Assembly: GCA_965268555.1 (NCBI GenBank)
Contig: OZ254174.1
Coordinates: forward strand, 310,001-374,000
Length of the DNA: 64,000 nucleotides
DNA from: AAA044-D11 sp965268555
Lineage (GTDB): Bacteria > Actinomycetota > Actinomycetes > Nanopelagicales > Nanopelagicaceae
Reading direction: 5' to 3'
The notes under the pieces were generated by a model. The model searched no databases. It was not told the DNA's origin and was given only the letters and a program-made list of their open reading frames with translations. The position numbers were made by a program, and so were the translations under genes. The stretch's first letter is position 1; each line of letters opens with the position of its first letter. This document shows positions 17,535 to 25,615 of the stretch, piece after piece.

Positions 17535-18443
17535 TTAACCAACCATTTCAGAGTCACGTTGAGATGCACCAGAATGTACGCAACTCAAACTTGAATCTAA
17601 CTTCGAACAATCAGAACAGAGCAAAATCAATTCGTGACAACTTGCAGTCGCGCAGTTAAAGAAGGTATTTGTCTTCGCCTGGCATTTTTCGCATTCGCCA
17701 ATAACTTTTGTCTTGGTCGAGAAGTCAATTGCCATCCGGCCATCAAAGGTGAAGAGTGAGCCTTCCCAAAGCGAATCATCGCCAAACTTATTTCCGTAGC
17801 GAACGATGCCGCCTTCAATTTGATAAACCTCTTTAAAACCACGTTTGACCATTACAGCTGAAAGTATTTCGCAGCGAATTCCACCGGTGCAATATGTAAC
17901 GATTGGCTTATCCTTGATGTGATCGTATTTTCCGCTTTCAATCTCTTTAATAAAGTCGCGACTGCTCTCAACATCAGGAACAATTGCATTCTTAAATTTA
18001 CCTATTTTGGCTTCAAAAGCATTGCGGCCATCGAAGAAGACAACTTCCTCGCCACGTTCTTCAACTAATTTATCTACTTCATATGGCTTCAAATGTTTTC
18101 CGCCATTAATTACGCCTTTTTCATTTACATCGATTTCTGCTGGGCTGCCAAAGGCTACTAGTTCATCTTTAACTCGAACATTTAGCCTTGGGAAATCATT
18201 TCCAGTTCCACTAGACCACTTAAAATCTATCTTCTTAAATCCCGGGTACTTCTTAGTTGTTTTTACATACTTCTTCAGGGCTGACATATCCCCGCCCACT
18301 GTTCCGTTGATTCCCTGCTTAGAAACCAGGATGCGGCCTTTGATATTTAAGGATTCACAGAGAGCTTGTTGCCATAGGCGGACCGCTTCGGGATCAGCAA
18401 TAGGCGTAAAGCCGTAATAGAGAAGTATCTTCTGGAGTTCCAC
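17535..18443 (-). CDS. trhO: tRNA uridine(34) hydroxylase (rhodanese-domain)
   Basis: This 302-residue TrhO (YceA) protein makes 5-hydroxyuridine at the tRNA wobble position using a rhodanese domain. The active-site cysteine is in TYCTGGIRCE (Cys185), preceded by the N-terminal YceA domain with KGRILVSKQGINGTVGG. A cysteine-rich C-terminal segment (CEKCQAKTNTFFNCATASC, then CSDC) looks zinc-binding and is typical of the longer members. The GTG start at 18443 is supported by a TAAGAT hexamer six bases upstream. It is divergent from the PGPGW gene. Confidence 0.9.
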   Translation of the reverse strand: MELQKILLYYGFTPIADPEAVRLWQQALCESLNIKGRILVSKQGINGTVGGDMSALKKYVKTTKKYPGFKKIDFKWSSGTGNDFPRLNVRVKDELVAFGSPAEIDVNEKGVINGGKHLKPYEVDKLVEERGEEVVFFDGRNAFEAKIGKFKNAIVPDVESSRDFIKEIESGKYDHIKDKPIVTYCTGGIRCEILSAVMVKRGFKEVYQIEGGIVRYGNKFGDDSLWEGSLFTFDGRMAIDFSTKTKVIGECEKCQAKTNTFFNCATASCHELILLCSDCSKLDSSLSCVHSGASQRDSEMVG

Positions 18444-18449
18444 AGCACA

Positions 18450-18455
18450 ATCTTA
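18450..18455 (-). promoter_or_regulatory. -10 hexamer TAAGAT, leaderless promoter of trhO
   Basis: On the minus strand TAAGAT is followed by TGTGCT (6 nt) and the GTG start of trhO. There is no Shine-Dalgarno sequence. Confidence 0.5.
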
Positions 18456-18468
18456 ACGAGTAAGCCGT

Positions 18469-18474
18469 TAGGAT
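18469..18474 (+). promoter_or_regulatory. -10 hexamer TAGGAT, leaderless promoter of the PGPGW-pnuC pair
   Basis: TAGGAT is followed by TAAAAC (6 nt) and the GTG at 18481. It is back to back with the trhO promoter within 37 bp. Confidence 0.5.
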
Positions 18475-18480
18475 TAAAAC

Positions 18481-18744
18481 GTGGAATTTAAAAAAATCTG
18501 GCGCGGGGTTCCAAGCCCAGTCCGAAAGACAATTGTTCTAGTCGTTGGGTTCACGCTCATAGCTATCGGTACCGTCCTAATTGTTCTTCCAGGACCCTTC
18601 ACCTTGCCCTTCATGATTGGTGGCTTATTCGTTCTTGCTGCTGAATTCACTTGGGCCAAATCTCTTCTTTACAAGGCACAGGAATCGGCGAAAAAAGTTG
18701 ATCCTAGAAAGTTTAGAAAACGTAAGCCAAAAGGCGATCAATAG
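18481..18744 (+). CDS. PGPGW-type small membrane protein (TIGR02611-like)
   Basis: The 87-residue protein has two hydrophobic segments (about 17-37 and 40-56) separated by VLPGPFT, the core of the PGPGW family found widely in actinobacteria. A lysine- and arginine-rich cytoplasmic tail ends in KRKPKGDQ. No biochemical function is established for the family. The GTG start is fixed by the -10 hexamer six bases upstream. The stop abuts pnuC directly, so the two genes form an operon. Confidence 0.75.
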   Translation: MEFKKIWRGVPSPVRKTIVLVVGFTLIAIGTVLIVLPGPFTLPFMIGGLFVLAAEFTWAKSLLYKAQESAKKVDPRKFRKRKPKGDQ

Positions 18745-19434
18745 ATGTCGGTTTTAAAATGGTTGTTTGAAGCACAAATTCAATTCGGAAGTAAATCAAT
18801 TGCTTGGCGCGAAGTTATAGGTGGAACTCTCGGCCTATCTAGCGCGGTCCTAGGTTTAAAAAGAAAAGTTATTGCTTGGCCAGTGGGAATTATTGGCGAT
18901 GCACTTCTCTTCACGGTTTTTCTCGGCGCAGTATTCTCATTTGGCGCAGATGATCAGGCAAAGAATTTCTATGGCCAAGCAAGTCGAAACTTACTTTTGA
19001 TTATCGTAAGTGTTTATGGCTGGATACGTTGGTCGCAACATAAACGCGCCGGTGGTGGCAATAAACCACCTGTAACTCCTCGCTGGACCACAACAAAAGA
19101 GAAGCAATATTTAATCCCAGCAATAATTGTTTTCTATCTTGTTGCCTACCAAATTTTTAAGGCTCTTGGTGAATCAGGAACTTGGCTAACTGTTGATACC
19201 TGGATATTTACTGGGACTGCGCTCGCAACTTATGGCATGAGCCGTGGTTATGTTGAGTTCTGGTTGGTCTGGGTCGCAGTAGATGCCGTTGGTGTCCCAT
19301 TCGCATTTAAGAATGGCTATTACCCAACTGGCACGCTTTATGCGATCTATCTGCCATTCGTAATTTGGGGCTTTATCTCTTGGCTCAAGATTTCAAAGAA
19401 TGAATCAAAGAACGAAAAGGAATCCGTTTCCTAG
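18745..19434 (+). CDS. pnuC: Nicotinamide riboside / vitamin transporter PnuC
   Basis: The 229-residue integral membrane protein shows about seven hydrophobic helices and PnuC-family motifs such as WPVGIIGDALLF, FYGQASRNLLL, SVYGWIRW and a C-terminal NGYYPTGTLYAIYLPF. PnuC proteins import nicotinamide riboside, or thiamine in PnuT, by facilitated diffusion coupled to phosphorylation inside. The gene starts at the base after the PGPGW stop. Neither a kinase nor a riboswitch is adjacent, so the ligand is not settled; NAD-precursor uptake is the default reading. Confidence 0.87.
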   Translation: MSVLKWLFEAQIQFGSKSIAWREVIGGTLGLSSAVLGLKRKVIAWPVGIIGDALLFTVFLGAVFSFGADDQAKNFYGQASRNLLLIIVSVYGWIRWSQHKRAGGGNKPPVTPRWTTTKEKQYLIPAIIVFYLVAYQIFKALGESGTWLTVDTWIFTGTALATYGMSRGYVEFWLVWVAVDAVGVPFAFKNGYYPTGTLYAIYLPFVIWGFISWLKISKNESKNEKESVS

Positions 19435-19443
19435 CTTTACGCG

Positions 19444-19449
19444 TATCCT
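19444..19449 (+). promoter_or_regulatory. -10 hexamer TATCCT, leaderless promoter of the ureohydrolase
   Basis: TATCCT is followed by TTGCGCT (7 nt) and the ATG at 19457. It selects that start over an upstream in-frame ATG inside pnuC. Confidence 0.5.
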
Positions 19450-19456
19450 TTGCGCT

Positions 19457-20455
19457 ATGACCAATCACGGAAACATGTACGGACCTGCCTTTACCTTCCT
19501 CGGCATTCCTTCATGTGATTTGGATGATCCTTCTACTTACAAAGGCGCCGATGTAATTATTGTTGGTGCGCCAATTGATTCTGGAACATCTCATAGATCA
19601 GGTGCAAAGTTTGGCCCGCAAGCAATTCGTGGGGGAGATTACCTGCCGCATGATGCATCAAGACCGCATCTAGCACTTCGCACCGATGGCCTAAAAGATC
19701 TCAAAGTTCTTGATGCCGGTGATTTGTTAATGCCAGGAGGAGATTTAGTTAAATCTCTAGGAGTTTTACAAGCGGCTACCGAAAAAATTTCACGCGCTGG
19801 AATTATTCCAGTAGTTCTTGGCGGCGATCATTCAATTGCATCGGCCGATGTTGCTGGAATCGCAACACATCGCGGTAAAGGCAAAATCTCAATGATTCAC
19901 TTTGATGCTCATGCCGATACTGGTGAAGATCAATTTGGTGCACTTGTCGGACACGGAACTCCGATGCGTAATCTAATTAATAATGGTTATGTTCGCGGCG
20001 ATCGTTTTCTACAACTTGGACTTCGAGGCTATTGGCCAGAAGATAAAACGCTAAATTGGATGCGCGATCAAGGTATGCGCTCATACGAGATGACTGAAAT
20101 CCATCACCGTGGCTTGAAAGCAGTTTTAGATGAATCTTTCGCAACTCTCACAAATGAATGTGATGGCGTCTTCTTATCTGTAGATATCGATGTTGTTGAT
20201 CCAGGTATGGCACCAGGAACTGGAACACCAGAACCAGGTGGAATGACAAGTCGGGAATTGCTCGAAGCGGTCCGCAGAATCTGTCTAGAGCTTCCGATAG
20301 TTGGTATCGATATCGTTGAAGTTGCACCGCCATTTGATAGCGCAGATATAACTGCAATTCTTGCTAACCGAGTTGTTTTAGAAGCACTTTCTGCAATCGC
20401 AAAGCGCCGCAATGGTTCGACATACAACCCAACACAGAACCTTCTGGATCGCTAG
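19457..20455 (+). CDS. Agmatinase/arginase-family ureohydrolase
   Basis: The 332-residue manganese hydrolase has all ureohydrolase metal motifs: GGDHSIA, HFDAHADTGE, and SVDIDVVDPGMAPGTGTPEPGG near residue 240. The GTGTPEPGG form is typical of agmatinase and guanidino-acid hydrolases rather than arginase. It would release urea from agmatine, guanidinobutyrate or a related guanidino compound. It converges on a PLP-dependent decarboxylase gene with one base between stops. If that enzyme makes an amine, the pair could belong to one amine pathway, but no arginine decarboxylase was recognised. Confidence 0.87.
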   Translation: MTNHGNMYGPAFTFLGIPSCDLDDPSTYKGADVIIVGAPIDSGTSHRSGAKFGPQAIRGGDYLPHDASRPHLALRTDGLKDLKVLDAGDLLMPGGDLVKSLGVLQAATEKISRAGIIPVVLGGDHSIASADVAGIATHRGKGKISMIHFDAHADTGEDQFGALVGHGTPMRNLINNGYVRGDRFLQLGLRGYWPEDKTLNWMRDQGMRSYEMTEIHHRGLKAVLDESFATLTNECDGVFLSVDIDVVDPGMAPGTGTPEPGGMTSRELLEAVRRICLELPIVGIDIVEVAPPFDSADITAILANRVVLEALSAIAKRRNGSTYNPTQNLLDR

Positions 20456-20456
20456 T

Positions 20457-21803
20457 TTAAAGAGTTGCCAGAATCATTTCGATATCTGAAATTTTGGTCC
20501 AAGGGTTAACAATCGCAAAGCGCAAGATTGGGTTACCTTCATGTGATGATGGTGGAATAAAGCCAATTTGATCAGCTAATAACTTATCGCTCCACTTTTG
20601 ATAATCACTCTTAGCCCAGCCCTTACGCGTGAAAGCAACAATCGAAAGCTCGGGTTCGCGCAATAACTCCAAATTAGGATGCTTCTTAACTAACTCTGCC
20701 GCGGCCTTCGCCACAGTTAATGATTGCTCCATAGCTTCGGTATATGCATCAACACCATGCGCAGCAAGTGAGAACCAGAACGGCAAACCACGAACTCTGC
20801 GCGTTAAATGAATTGCATAATCCGATGGGCTCCAAGAATCATCATGCAAAGTCTCGAGATAAGAAGCATGTTGGGTATGAACTTCTTTTGCCAAAGCCGG
20901 ATTGCGATAAACAAGTGCGCAGGCATCGAATGGTGCGAACAACCATTTGTGTGGATCGACGATAAATGAATCGGCCGCTTCAACACCTTTAAATAATGGG
21001 CGAATAGATGGCGCACAAAGCGCAGCCAAACCATATGCACCATCAACATGGAACCAAATTCCACGGTCATGTGCGGCTTTGCCAACACTTTCTAAGTTAT
21101 CAATAATTCCTAAGTTAGTAGTTCCAGATGTTGCCACAACAGCAAAGACCCGAACTTTTGAACTCTTATGCAATTCATCAATTGCAGCCCCAACAGCATC
21201 ACCTTGCAACTTTCCATCCGAATCAGTGGCAATCTTTAATACATCAACATCCATAACATTGGCGGCACCCGCAATAGATGAATGTGCTTCCGCACTGCAA
21301 GCAACCGCAAAGCGAGAAGTATTTGGGTACTTCTTACGTGCCTCGGCACGTGCAACCACAAGCGCTGAAAGATTTCCAATTGTTCCACCTTGAACAAAAA
21401 CACCACCAGCAGATTGTGGCAATCCAGCAAGATCAGATAACCAACGAAGCGCTTGGTTTTCGGCGAAAACAGCGCCGGCACCTTCTTGCCAAGATCCGCC
21501 ATACAAAGCACTTGCGCCAACAACTAAATCAAAGAGGTTCGCAAATTCACTTGGTGCAGATGGAATGAAGGCCAAGTTGCGCGGATGGTCAGTTGAAATA
21601 CATGCCTTAGCTAATACTTCAGTAAAAACTTCTAGCGCCTTCTGGCCACCTAAACCCTTAGCAGTAATCGTGTTTCCAACTTCATTAAATAAATCTTCAG
21701 CAGTTCGCGGCCCATCTAAAGGTGGATCGCTCTTTAAACGTTCAAGGCTGTATGCCAAAACTTCTTTAGCAAGTGCCTCAACTTCGGGTGTGAACTCATG
21801 CAT
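20457..21803 (-). CDS. Pyridoxal-phosphate-dependent (group II) decarboxylase
   Basis: The 448-residue fold-type I enzyme decarboxylates an amino acid, of the aromatic-L-amino-acid, glutamate or diaminobutyrate group. PLP-binding features are HVDGAYG (Asp about 254), the Schiff-base lysine in VDPHKWLFAPFDAC (about Lys286), and GGTIGNLSAL. I start at MHEFTPEVEALA (ATG at 21803). A further in-frame extension to 21866 overlaps the divergent gene and lacks family residues. A CAGACT hexamer seven bases upstream could be its -10 box. The substrate cannot be assigned from sequence alone. Confidence 0.85.
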   Translation of the reverse strand: MHEFTPEVEALAKEVLAYSLERLKSDPPLDGPRTAEDLFNEVGNTITAKGLGGQKALEVFTEVLAKACISTDHPRNLAFIPSAPSEFANLFDLVVGASALYGGSWQEGAGAVFAENQALRWLSDLAGLPQSAGGVFVQGGTIGNLSALVVARAEARKKYPNTSRFAVACSAEAHSSIAGAANVMDVDVLKIATDSDGKLQGDAVGAAIDELHKSSKVRVFAVVATSGTTNLGIIDNLESVGKAAHDRGIWFHVDGAYGLAALCAPSIRPLFKGVEAADSFIVDPHKWLFAPFDACALVYRNPALAKEVHTQHASYLETLHDDSWSPSDYAIHLTRRVRGLPFWFSLAAHGVDAYTEAMEQSLTVAKAAAELVKKHPNLELLREPELSIVAFTRKGWAKSDYQKWSDKLLADQIGFIPPSSHEGNPILRFAIVNPWTKISDIEMILATL

Positions 21804-21841
21804 AGGCGAGAGTCTGCCATACCCTCGTAAGCCCTTTGGTT

Positions 21842-21847
21842 TATTCT
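21842..21847 (+). promoter_or_regulatory. -10 hexamer TATTCT, leaderless promoter of the VOC protein
   Basis: TATTCT is followed by CAACCC (6 nt) and the ATG at 21854. Confidence 0.5.
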
Positions 21848-21853
21848 CAACCC

Positions 21854-22330
21854 ATGGAACTTTCAACTTGTCTCTGGTTTAACGGTAGAGCCCGCGAAGC
21901 CGCGAACTTCTACACGAGCATCTTTCCCAATAGTTCTGTAGAAGATAATTGGATAGCGCCTACAGATACCCCGGGAAACATTCAAGGTGAAGAAGTTGTA
22001 GTTAATTTCAAGATATTTGGTCGCCCATTTATTGGCTTAAATGGTGGTCCACAATTTCCACACAGCGAAGCAATCTCTTTTCAGATTCCATGTGCCGATC
22101 AAAATGAGATAGATAAGTACTGGAATTTACTCATTGCCGATGGGGGACAAGAGAGTCAATGTGGTTGGCTAAAAGATAAATTCGGCATCTCGTGGCAGGT
22201 AGTTTCACCTGAAATGGGTAAGTACCTAGGTGGTTCCGACCCGCAAGGCGCACAACGTGCAACCGAAGCAATGCTTGAAATGCGGAAGATAGATCTAGCC
22301 GCAATGAAAACTGCTTACGAAAAGGCTTGA
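21854..22330 (+). CDS. VOC-superfamily protein (PhnB / 3-demethylubiquinone methyltransferase-like fold)
   Basis: The 158-residue protein begins ELSTCLWFNGRAREAANFY, the typical opening of PhnB-like vicinal-oxygen-chelate proteins. It contains GPQFPHSEAISFQI and CGWLKDKFGISWQV, all standard for this group. Despite the historical 3-demethylubiquinone name, these proteins have no demonstrated methyltransferase role, and their function is unknown. The ATG at 21854 is supported by the leaderless-type promoter. The gene is divergent from the PLP decarboxylase. Confidence 0.8.
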   Translation: MELSTCLWFNGRAREAANFYTSIFPNSSVEDNWIAPTDTPGNIQGEEVVVNFKIFGRPFIGLNGGPQFPHSEAISFQIPCADQNEIDKYWNLLIADGGQESQCGWLKDKFGISWQVVSPEMGKYLGGSDPQGAQRATEAMLEMRKIDLAAMKTAYEKA

Positions 22331-22333
22331 TTA

Positions 22334-22507
22334 GTGAGTGGTAAAAAAGTCGCGGCTTTAATTGGCGGAATTGCAGGAGCTATTTTCACTCGAATTCCCT
22401 ACATGGAAGATGGAAATCTTCTTGTAACTTCTGTGATTGTTGTCGTCAGTGCGCTTGTTACTAGAACTTTGTGGGTGATTCTTAAAAAAACTCGGAGTGG
22501 GTTGTGA
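22334..22507 (+). CDS. Small hypothetical membrane protein
   Basis: The GTG at 22334 opens a 57-codon frame starting VSGKKVAALIGGIAGA. It has a glycine-rich N-terminal hydrophobic stretch and a second one (LLVTSVIVVVSALVTRTLW), then a basic tail KKTRSGL. It begins 3 bp after the VOC gene stop, so it could be co-transcribed. Its last ten bases overlap the 3' end of the oppositely oriented tRNA-Lys. The length and membrane-like composition resemble short actinobacterial DUF4235-type proteins, but I do not assign a family. Confidence 0.45.
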   Translation: MSGKKVAALIGGIAGAIFTRIPYMEDGNLLVTSVIVVVSALVTRTLWVILKKTRSGL

Positions 22508-22570
22508 GGGACTCGAACCCCCGACCCGGTGATTAAGAGTCACCTGCTCTACCAACTGAGCTAACAACCC
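22498..22570 (-). tRNA. tRNA-Lys(CTT)
   Basis: The minus strand folds as a full cloverleaf: acceptor GGGTTGT pairs with ACAACCC, D-arm GCTCAGTTGGTAGAGC, anticodon stem GGTGA/TCACC with loop CTCTTAA (anticodon CTT), and T-loop GGTTCGAGTCC. CCA is not encoded. Confidence 0.95.
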
Positions 22571-22640
22571 GAGCTCATTCAAAGGGGGAACTTCGAACGC
22601 ATCGCAGACCCTATCAGCGAGAAGGGGTGTGCGCAAAAGC

Positions 22641-22979
22641 CTAAAGCGCGTCAGAACCTCGCTCATTCGTGCGAACTCTGACGACTGTTTCTACTGGTGT
22701 TACCCAAACTTTTCCATCGCCGATGGCGCCAGAATTTGCAGTATTCACGACTAGATCAAGGATGCGATTTAAATCGGCATCATCGACTAGAACTTCGATG
22801 CGAACTTTAGGAATTAAATCAACAACATATTCAGCACCGCGATAAATCTCGGTGTGGCCCTTCTGGCGACCGAAGCCACTTGCTTCAGAAACTGTCATGC
22901 CTTGGATGCCATTTGATTGCAAGGCAACTTTGATGTCATCGACTCTTGCTGGCTTAACGATTGCGGTTATTAGTTTCAT
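22641..22979 (-). CDS. glnK: Nitrogen regulatory protein PII
   Basis: The 112-residue PII signal protein has the N-terminal MKLITAIVKP, T-loop tyrosine Tyr51 in YRGAEYVVDLIPK (the uridylylation or adenylylation site), and the B-loop GAIGDGKVWV. It senses 2-oxoglutarate and ATP/ADP and, when paired with amt, gates the ammonium channel. It lies 21 bp downstream of amt on the same strand, the classical amt-glnK pairing; glnD does not follow here. The C-terminus VRTNERGSDAL is the usual family ending. Confidence 0.93.
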   Translation of the reverse strand: MKLITAIVKPARVDDIKVALQSNGIQGMTVSEASGFGRQKGHTEIYRGAEYVVDLIPKVRIEVLVDDADLNRILDLVVNTANSGAIGDGKVWVTPVETVVRVRTNERGSDAL

Positions 22980-23000
22980 AATTAGTAATCCTAGTTCTAG

Positions 23001-24269
23001 TTATCGGCTTGTAAATGGGTTGATGTCATATGCGGATTCGGCATGCGTGGTTGTGTCGAGGCCTTCGAGTTCGACATCGCGACGGACTCTAAATCCGATG
23101 GTCTTTTGTATGACCTTTGCAATTATGAAAGTAGCGGTGAATGAATAAGCCGCGGTAGCAAGGATTGCGATTACTTGTTTGGTGAGAAGTGAAGGTGAGC
23201 CAGAAACAAAGAGCCCATTTCCACCCAATTCATTTACAGCTTTTGTTCCAATCAATCCGATTGCAATCATGCCGACAATTCCGCCAAAGCCGTGAACTCC
23301 TACTACATCTAGCGAATCATCGTAATTAAATTTATATTTACGAGAGACAGCCCAAGCAGAAACGATGCCACCGACTAATCCGATTGCAAGTGCGCCTAGG
23401 GGAGTTACATATCCGCATGCCGGTGTAATTGCTACTGCGCCAGCGATGGCACCAGATGCAACACCGAGTGTTGTTGCTTTGCCGCCCTTAATCTTTTCGT
23501 AAACCAACCAAGACATTGCGGCGCCAGCAGTTGCAACTTGAGTATTGATCATTGCGGTTGCGGCTAAACCAGATGCACCAAGTGCAGAACCAGCGTTGAA
23601 ACCAAACCAACCAAACCAGAGCATTCCTGCGCCAAGAAGTACTAGTGGCATATTGTGTGGGCGCATTGGATCGCGCTTAAAACCTTCGCGTTTTCCGAGA
23701 ACTATTGCGAGTGCAAGGGCTGCGGCACCAGAGTTTATTTCAACAACAGTGCCACCTGCGAAATCAAGTGCACCAAGTTTGTCGATGATCCAACCGCCTG
23801 TGCCACCTTGTCCGGCAAATGCCCAGTGTGCGATTGGTGCGTAAACCAAAGTTATCCAAACGCCGACAAAAATTACCCACGAACTATATTTTGCGCGATC
23901 TGCAATAGCGCCAGAAAGAAGTGCAACAGTGATTATTGCGAAAGTAAGTTGGAACATCACGAATGCGAGAGTCGGAATTGTGTGGCCTTCGCCGCCTACG
24001 ACTTGGTCAATCGTGTTGTTTAAACCGATGTGATCAAAGTTGCCGATGATTCCGCTTCCGGTATCTTTTCCAAAAACTAATGAATAGCCGTAGATAACCC
24101 AGATAATTGTGGTTACGCCAATTGCGGCGAATGACATCATCATCATATTTAGTGTGCTCTTTGCACGAACCATGCCACCGTAAAAGATCGCAAGACCTGG
24201 TGTCATGAATAGAACAAGAGCTGCGCTCATCAAAACCCAAGCGGTATCACCTGTATCAATGCCGGACAT
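23001..24269 (-). CDS. amt: Ammonium transporter
   Basis: The 422-residue Amt/MEP/Rh channel has about eleven membrane helices, the N-terminal MTPGLAIFYGGMVRAKS, the pore segment LAFVMFQLTFAIIT, FAGQGGTGGWI, NMPLVLLGAGMLWFGWFGFN carrying the first twin histidine region upstream, and VHGFGGIVGMIA with the second. It takes up ammonium and is regulated by the downstream PII. I prefer the ATG at 24269, placed three bases after GAGGTG, over a GTG six bases earlier. It lies 48 bp after ppa. Confidence 0.93.
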   Translation of the reverse strand: MSGIDTGDTAWVLMSAALVLFMTPGLAIFYGGMVRAKSTLNMMMMSFAAIGVTTIIWVIYGYSLVFGKDTGSGIIGNFDHIGLNNTIDQVVGGEGHTIPTLAFVMFQLTFAIITVALLSGAIADRAKYSSWVIFVGVWITLVYAPIAHWAFAGQGGTGGWIIDKLGALDFAGGTVVEINSGAAALALAIVLGKREGFKRDPMRPHNMPLVLLGAGMLWFGWFGFNAGSALGASGLAATAMINTQVATAGAAMSWLVYEKIKGGKATTLGVASGAIAGAVAITPACGYVTPLGALAIGLVGGIVSAWAVSRKYKFNYDDSLDVVGVHGFGGIVGMIAIGLIGTKAVNELGGNGLFVSGSPSLLTKQVIAILATAAYSFTATFIIAKVIQKTIGFRVRRDVELEGLDTTTHAESAYDINPFTSR

Positions 24270-24317
24270 CGTCACCTCATTTTGTTAGTTGGCTGAGATG
24301 GGGAAGGGATTATTTAA

Positions 24318-24809
24318 TTAGTGCTTCTTAAAACGATTGTAGGAATTTACTATCTCGACTTGGGCAGCATCGTGATTTACCCATTCGCCACCAAAAACTT
24401 CTTTGCCCGGCTCTAGGGTTTTATAAACTTCAAAGAAGTGCTTGATTTCTTCGAGCTCATAATGGGGGACATCAGCTAAATCTTTAAGACCAGACTTGCG
24501 AATATCGCCAGCGGCGACGCAGAGAAGTTTGTCATCCCCGCCTTTTTCATCGGTCATACGGAACATTCCGATGACGCGACAGGAAACTACACAGCCCGGA
24601 AAAGTTGGTTCATCCAACATGACGAGTGCATCAAGTGGATCGCCATCATTAGAAAGTGTGTTCTTTACGAAACCGTAATCATGGGGAAAACGAGTTGCGG
24701 TGAAGAGCATGCGATCTAGGCGAACTTCGCCAGTCTCATGATTAATCTCGTATTTGTTTCGCGACCCCGCAGGGATCTCGATAACCACGTCGAAGACCAT
24801 AGATTCCAT
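24318..24809 (-). CDS. ppa: Inorganic pyrophosphatase
   Basis: The 163-residue family I soluble pyrophosphatase hydrolyses PPi to drive biosynthesis. Motifs are VVIEIPAGSRNKYEI, FPHDYGFVKNT and the metal site DGDPLDALVML, followed by KGGDDKLLCV. I start at the ATG at 24809, which has AGGAGA six bases upstream. Longer in-frame extensions run into tRNA-His and are not coding. The gene is 18 bp after that tRNA. Confidence 0.93.
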   Translation of the reverse strand: MESMVFDVVIEIPAGSRNKYEINHETGEVRLDRMLFTATRFPHDYGFVKNTLSNDGDPLDALVMLDEPTFPGCVVSCRVIGMFRMTDEKGGDDKLLCVAAGDIRKSGLKDLADVPHYELEEIKHFFEVYKTLEPGKEVFGGEWVNHDAAQVEIVNSYNRFKKH

Positions 24810-24827
24810 TGCAGGTCTCCTAAAGAT

Positions 24828-24904
24828 TGGGGTGATCGACGGGGCTCGAACCCGCGACATCTCGGACCACAACCGAGTGCTCTACCAGCTGAGCTACGAC
24901 CACC
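24828..24904 (-). tRNA. tRNA-His(GTG)
   Basis: The cloverleaf has acceptor GTGGTCG paired with CGATCAC, anticodon stem CTCGG/CCGAG and loop TTGTGGT (anticodon GTG). Identity is reinforced by an encoded G at position -1 (24904) opposite C73, and CCA is encoded (24828-24830). Confidence 0.95.
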
Positions 24905-24945
24905 ATGAGGTGCTAATACTACGGTAATAAATATCTGAAATAAAT

Positions 24946-25506
24946 CTAATTGTTTGGAACGAAGATGGCCTTGCGGTAATACTCGAGCTCTTCGATGGAA
25001 TCACGAATATCTCCGAGGGCTCGGTGGTTGCCGGTCTTCTTCGGGGCTGCAAAGTAAATGCGGGGATACCAACGGCGGGCTAATTCCTTGATCGATGAAA
25101 CATCGATGGTTCGGTAATGAAGATAGGCATTTAGCAGCGGCATATCGCGGGCGATAAATGATCGGTCAGTTCCAACTGAATTTCCGGCCAGTGGCGACTT
25201 ACCGGCGCCGGGCGCATATTTCTCGAGGTAAGCGATTATCTCTGCTTCAGCCTTAGAAACTTCAACACCGCTTGGAATCTCGGCGATGAGGCCAGATTCG
25301 GTGTGCATATTGGTTACGAATTCGTTCATGCCCGAAAGCTGTTCGGTGGTGGCCTTGATAACCAGGTCCACGCCTTCGCCCAAGATGTTTAATTCGGAGT
25401 CGGTGACCAAGACCGCGATTTCAACCAGCACATCTTTATTAAGGTCGAGGCCTGTCATCTCGCAATCAACCCAAATCAGGTTCGGGGAATCATTTTTCGA
25501 GGACAT
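24946..25506 (-). CDS. orn: Oligoribonuclease
   Basis: This 186-residue DEDDh exonuclease degrades 2-5-nt RNA to mononucleotides at the end of mRNA decay, including linearised cyclic dinucleotides. Catalytic residues are visible: Asp14 and Glu16 in WVDCEMTGLD, Asp114 in GTDRSFIARD, and His161 and Asp166 in NHRALGDI. The length fits the family. The ATG is preceded by a TAGGCT hexamer six bases upstream and by no ribosome binding site. It is divergent from pstC. Confidence 0.93.
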   Translation of the reverse strand: MSSKNDSPNLIWVDCEMTGLDLNKDVLVEIAVLVTDSELNILGEGVDLVIKATTEQLSGMNEFVTNMHTESGLIAEIPSGVEVSKAEAEIIAYLEKYAPGAGKSPLAGNSVGTDRSFIARDMPLLNAYLHYRTIDVSSIKELARRWYPRIYFAAPKKTGNHRALGDIRDSIEELEYYRKAIFVPNN

Positions 25507-25512
25507 CGTCAG

Positions 25513-25518
25513 AGCCTA
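25513..25518 (-). promoter_or_regulatory. -10 hexamer TAGGCT, leaderless promoter of orn
   Basis: On the minus strand TAGGCT is followed by CTGACG (6 nt) and the ATG of orn. Confidence 0.5.
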
Positions 25519-25543
25519 AACCAATTAGCGCTCTGGGCTGTAA

Positions 25544-25582
25544 TTTCACCATTCGTTCACCTTGGGTTCACCTTTGTTCCAC
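25544..25582 (+). promoter_or_regulatory. PHO box (PhoP direct repeats) upstream of pstC
   Basis: Seven-base units TTTCACC (25544), GTTCACC (25555) and GTTCACC (25566) recur with exact 11-bp spacing, followed by a weaker TTCCAC. GTTCACC in 11-bp direct repeats is the actinobacterial PhoP/PHO-box consensus known from Streptomyces. The site lies 34-72 bp before the pstC start, as expected for activation under phosphate starvation. Confidence 0.8.
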
Positions 25583-25615
25583 ATTCAAAATCCCGCATGG
25601 CATAACAATCGGCTC

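Noticed and set aside
24810..24872. Longer N-terminus for ppa
   Set aside because: The extension translates through tRNA-His; the ATG at 24809 has a good AGGAGA site.
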